DNA of 64,000 bases. It comes from Taklimakanibacter albus. GTDB lineage: Bacteria > Pseudomonadota > Alphaproteobacteria > Rhizobiales > Aestuariivirgaceae. The notes beneath the pieces are model-generated. The model had not been told where the DNA came from and made no database searches. It saw nothing but the letters and a program-made list of their open reading frames with translations. Within the stretch, counting starts at the first letter, position 1, and every line of letters starts with the position of its first letter. The translations under genes and the position numbers were made by a program. The stretch spans positions 1,324,624 through 1,388,623 of the forward strand of contig NZ_JAENHL010000008.1 of the NCBI RefSeq assembly GCF_016595235.1, in the 5' to 3' direction. This document shows, in pieces, positions 61,094 through 64,000 of the stretch.

Positions 61094-62343
61094 CAACTGA
61101 ACAACTCGAGCTGCTTCGCCGGCGGCGTAAGCTTGCGCCGGAGCGCGCCATCATCGAGAAGACTTCCAGGGCGCCAGTCCCTCGTCACGATGAAGGGCCG
61201 CGCTCTGCCGATCGCACCGGCAAGACGCGCGATATCGGCAAGGCCGAGCGCTGCCAAGCGGCGCGCCGCGATGATGCGGTCCACGGCACGCACGCCAAAC
61301 CCCGGCACGCGCAGCAGCCTCTCGCGCGGCGCCTTGTTCACATCGAGCGGAAAGTCGCCGCGATGCGCCAACGCCCAGGCGAGCTTGGGGTCGATTTCGA
61401 GGCTGAGCATGCCCTCGGGCGTCGCCTGCTCGAGATCACGTAGATCGAAGCCGTAAAAGCGCAACAGCCAATCGGCTTGATAAAGGCGATGCTCGCGCAA
61501 AAGCGGTGTCGCGATGTCGGGCAGCGCGGCAGAGGGATGCCCGGTCGGGCTGAAGGCCGAATAATAGACGCGCTTCAGGTCATAGGACGAATAAAGCGCC
61601 GTACTGTTGCGCAGGATGGTGATGTCGCTGCTCCGGTCGGCACCGACGATGACCTGCGTCGACTGGCCTGCCGGCGCAAAACGGCGCGGGGCGGCGCGAC
61701 CGATCCTGCCGCGCGCCGGCTTCGCTTCGCCAAGCGCTGCCTCGATGCAGCTGCGCGTCGTGGCGAGCCCCTTCTTCATCGCCCCGACGTCCTTCTCGGG
61801 CGCATAGGCCTTGAGCGCGGCTTCGGTCGGCAGCTCCATATTGAGGGACAGCCGGTCGGCATAAAGCCCCGCCTCGCCGATCAAACGCTCATCGGCGCCG
61901 GGAATGGTCTTCAGATGGATGTACCCCTTGAAGCCGTGCTCGAGGCGCAGCGTTTTCGCCACCGCCACGAGATCGCTCATCGTGTCGTCCTCGCTGCGGG
62001 CGATGCCCGATGAGAGGAACAGGCCCTCGATACAGTTGCGCCGGTAGAGATCGAGCGTCAGCTGCACCACCTCGGCGACGGAGAGCCTCGCGCGCTCGAC
62101 ATTGCTGGAGCGGCGGCTCACGCAATAGGCGCAGTCATAGCGGCAAAAATTGGTGAGCAGGATCTTGAGCAAGGAAACGCAGCGGCCATCAGGCGTATAG
62201 GCATGGCAAATGCCGGCACCAGTCGTCGACCCGATGCCGCCGTCGCGGGCATTGCGCTTGGCGCCGCCCGATGAGGCGCAGGACGCATCATATTTCGCGG
62301 CATCGGCGAGGATTTCGAGCTTACGCAGCAGGGACAACGGCAT
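61093..62343 (-). CDS. radical-SAM protein of the UdgX-linked DNA-repair system
   Basis: 416 residues. Radical-SAM cluster Cys67-x3-Cys71-x2-Cys74 in NFCRYDCAYCVSRR. An upstream GICHAYTPDGRCVSLLKI segment precedes it. C-terminal helix-hairpin-helix (RLLRVPGFGVRAVDRIIAARRL) suggests DNA binding. Photolyase/SPL-like in look. It belongs to the conserved trio with DUF4130 and UdgX, first gene of the operon, and ATG at 62343 is clear. Substrate is not established. Confidence 0.88.
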   Translation of the reverse strand: MPLSLLRKLEILADAAKYDASCASSGGAKRNARDGGIGSTTGAGICHAYTPDGRCVSLLKILLTNFCRYDCAYCVSRRSSNVERARLSVAEVVQLTLDLYRRNCIEGLFLSSGIARSEDDTMSDLVAVAKTLRLEHGFKGYIHLKTIPGADERLIGEAGLYADRLSLNMELPTEAALKAYAPEKDVGAMKKGLATTRSCIEAALGEAKPARGRIGRAAPRRFAPAGQSTQVIVGADRSSDITILRNSTALYSSYDLKRVYYSAFSPTGHPSAALPDIATPLLREHRLYQADWLLRFYGFDLRDLEQATPEGMLSLEIDPKLAWALAHRGDFPLDVNKAPRERLLRVPGFGVRAVDRIIAARRLAALGLADIARLAGAIGRARPFIVTRDWRPGSLLDDGALRRKLTPPAKQLELFS

Positions 62344-62418
62344 TGCGTCAGTCTATGTTCTCTTTTTGTTCTTTTCAAGACTTATTGGATGAGCAACCGT
62401 AATTCGCCCGCGGCATCG

Positions 62419-62895
62419 TCAGCCGAGCGTCACTTCACCCGCTTTGTCGCGATACTCCTGTTTCGGATCGAAGCCGAGCAGCATCTTGATGCCGGCCATC
62501 AGGCTCGATGCATCGATCCAGACCTCGGCGCGTTCCGCGTCGAAACGCAGAAGCGCCAGCTTGGGATCATCCTTCCCTTCGAACCAGGCCGCGACGAACG
62601 GGTTCCACAACCGCTCGATGACTTTGGGATCGGTATCTTCACGCAGGGAACCATGCAATGTGGCGAAGAGATCATGCGATTTGGAGGCGAAAGTGGCCAG
62701 TGCCTCGTGATCCTCGGCCAGCCGGTGCATGATCTCGGTGTCTTTGGCGGTGAAGAACCAGATCGGGCCGCCCTCGCTCTCGATCTGCGCCGTCATCGGA
62801 CGGGCGCTGTCCTCGCCCGCGAGCCCCAGCATGACCGTCCTGTCCGACTTGAGCGCGCGCCAAAGTTTTTCCCTGAGTTCCCGTTCCTTCGCCAT
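62419..62895 (-). CDS. pyridoxamine-phosphate-oxidase-fold general stress protein
   Basis: 158 residues. FMN-binding split-barrel with ALKSDRTVMLGLAGEDSARPMTAQIESEGGPIWFFTAKDTEIMHRL and LWNPFVAAWFEGKDDPKLALLRFDAERAEVWID. Typical of the general-stress-protein-26-like branch. Binds FMN or F420-like flavin; role in stress is inferred from the family. Monocistronic. Confidence 0.85.
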   Translation of the reverse strand: MAKERELREKLWRALKSDRTVMLGLAGEDSARPMTAQIESEGGPIWFFTAKDTEIMHRLAEDHEALATFASKSHDLFATLHGSLREDTDPKVIERLWNPFVAAWFEGKDDPKLALLRFDAERAEVWIDASSLMAGIKMLLGFDPKQEYRDKAGEVTLG

Positions 62896-62957
62896 GTTCG
62901 ACCTCGCAGACTGAAGAGTGTGTAAGGTCTAACCCTTGGCGCGCGGACAGGTTCCTG

Positions 62958-63611
62958 TTACCGGTGATCGAAATACCGCGCGACCCGGTCACCGATTGCC
63001 TGAATGAGAGAAACCAGGGCGATCAGCACGACGATGACGGCGATCATCACTTCGGTCTGAAAGCGCTGATAGCCATAACGGATGGCGAGATCGCCGAGGC
63101 CGCCGGCACCCACCGCCCCCGCCATCGCGGACGCACCGATCAGCAGGACGAGCGTCACCGTGAAGCCGGAAACGAGGCTCGGCAGGGCTTCGGGCACGAG
63201 GACCTCGCGCACGATGGTCCAGCGGCTGCCGCCCATCGCCTTGACCGCATCGATCAGGCCGCGATCGACCTCGCGCAGCGCCACCTCGGCGACGCGCCCG
63301 AAATAGGGAATGGCCGAGATCGCGAGCGGGACGATGGCGGCGGCGGTGCCGATCGACGTGCCGACGATCAGCCGCGTCAAGGGAATCAAGGCGACGAGCA
63401 GGATGATGAAGGGGAGCGAGCGCACCGCATTGACGACCGAGCCCAATATCTTGTTGACCCAAAGGTTCTCCCAGATGCCGCCAGCGGCGGTGCCGACGAG
63501 CACGAGGCCCAGCGGCAGACCCAGCACGAAGCTGATGGCGCCCGCGACGAAAGTCATCGTGAGCGTCTGTCCGAGCGAGACGAGGAGTGCCTGATAAGGA
63601 AGATCGATCAT
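62958..63611 (-). CDS. metI: methionine ABC transporter permease
   Basis: 217 residues from the ATG at 63611. Five membrane helices (SLGQTLTMTFVAGAISFVLGLPLGLVLVG, LPFIILLVALIPLTRLI and others). ABC-permease loop EVALREVDRGLIDAVKAMGGSRWTIVREVLVPEALPSLV. The size and sequence are those of MetI, the D-/L-methionine importer permease. Pairs with metN. The metQ binding protein is not in the window. Confidence 0.88.
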   Translation of the reverse strand: MIDLPYQALLVSLGQTLTMTFVAGAISFVLGLPLGLVLVGTAAGGIWENLWVNKILGSVVNAVRSLPFIILLVALIPLTRLIVGTSIGTAAAIVPLAISAIPYFGRVAEVALREVDRGLIDAVKAMGGSRWTIVREVLVPEALPSLVSGFTVTLVLLIGASAMAGAVGAGGLGDLAIRYGYQRFQTEVMIAVIVVLIALVSLIQAIGDRVARYFDHR

Positions 63612-63618
63612 TTCAGTC

Positions 63619-64000
63619 TTACTCCAGGCCAAGCTGCGCCGCGGCGAGCAAACGTCTGGTGAGGTCGGCCTCAGGCGCCGCGAAGACGCGCTCGGTCGGC
63701 CCCTGCTCGATGATGCGGCCATGATCCAGCACGATCACCCGGTCGGTGACGGCGCGGATCACACTCATCTCATGGGTGATGAGCAGGATGGTCAAACCAA
63801 GCCTGCGGTTGATATCCTTGAGAAGGCTTAAGATCGCGGTGGTGGTTTCGGGATCGAGCGCCGAGGTGGCCTCATCGGAGAGGAGCAGCGCCGGTGACGC
63901 GGCAAGGGCGCGGGCAATGCCGACCCGCTGCTTCTGCCCGCCCGACAATTGCGCCGGATAGGCATCCGCCTTGGCATCGAGTCCGACCAGCCGCAGCAGG
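63619..64000 (-). CDS. metN: methionine ABC transporter ATP-binding protein (3' part only)
   Basis: Runs off the right edge. [16 protein letters not shown], Walker [19 protein letters not shown]-loop [14 protein letters not shown] and the region after it are MetN-like. The gene ends 7 bp before metI, so they form an operon. No riboswitch can be checked as the 5' end is outside the window. Confidence 0.88.
   Translation of the reverse strand, partial: LLRLVGLDAKADAYPAQLSGGQKQRVGIARALAASPALLLSDEATSALDPETTTAILSLLKDINRRLGLTILLITHEMSVIRAVTDRVIVLDHGRIIEQGPTERVFAAPEADLTRRLLAAAQLGLE

Overview
The window is about 64 kb of high-GC chromosomal DNA from an alphaproteobacterium, most likely of the order Hyphomicrobiales (Rhizobiales). 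The evidence is the gene families (DUF1127, MocR, HWE-type histidine kinase, DUF1488, DUF3309, SorC and RpiR regulators, many sugar ABC systems) and the codon use. I see no phage, transposase or CRISPR array. Family names come from reading the translated sequences; no database search was run.

Layout. 1-10.3 kb: the 5' part of a membrane protein, an omega-aminotransferase, a SIMPL-domain protein, a DUF1127/MocR divergent pair, a large exported WD40-caspase protein, and a csoR/copA copper module with two perfect operators. 10.3-23.8 kb, catabolic cluster 1: an operon encoding a DRL-type (DXP reductoisomerase-like/SAF) oxidoreductase, acetoin-dehydrogenase-type E1alpha and E1beta, E2, and a PfkB kinase. 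It is divergent from an ABC ATPase, and close to an ABC permease/binding-protein operon and a SorC-family regulator. A 15-bp motif is shared by the two control regions. 23.9-27.8 kb: AsmA-like protein and an MFS transporter. 27.8-43.7 kb, catabolic cluster 2: a second acetoin-type E1alpha/E1beta with an AcoC-like E2 (lipoyl plus alpha/beta-hydrolase), transaldolase-like protein, two HAD phosphatases, class II aldolase, VOC protein, FGGY kinase, transglutaminase-like protein, a complete sugar ABC importer and an RpiR regulator. 44.3 kb: tRNA-Phe. 44.4-53.4 kb: a lower-confidence accessory stretch next to the tRNA with a DUF421 protein, paired transglutaminase-like proteins, a histidine kinase/receiver pair, a Crp/Fnr regulator, a broken copy of that regulator, a degenerate tRNA-Phe fragment and many small membrane or secreted proteins. 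53.5-64 kb: MurQ/GKRP-like protein, an RHH regulator with a PHB-depolymerase-like esterase, GH25 lysozyme, a frameshifted DJ-1/PfpI gene, a Popeye-like cNMP-binding membrane protein, the UdgX / DUF4130 / radical-SAM DNA-repair trio, a flavin-type stress protein, and the end of a metNI importer.

Main proposal. Cluster 1 reads as a complete route for a C5 methyl-branched polyol such as 2-C-methyl-D-erythritol (ME). Import by ABC would be followed by phosphorylation to MEP (PfkB), oxidation/rearrangement to 1-deoxy-xylulose 5-phosphate (DRL running opposite to isoprenoid synthesis), and thiamine-dependent cleavage with CoA to acetyl-CoA plus glyceraldehyde 3-phosphate by the acetoin-type complex. 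DXP carries the same CH3-CO-CHOH- unit as acetoin. This is inference from enzyme families and operon structure and is not proven. Cluster 2 uses the same cleavage chemistry with a different kinase and E2, so it probably handles a related ketose. Neither cluster carries its own E3.
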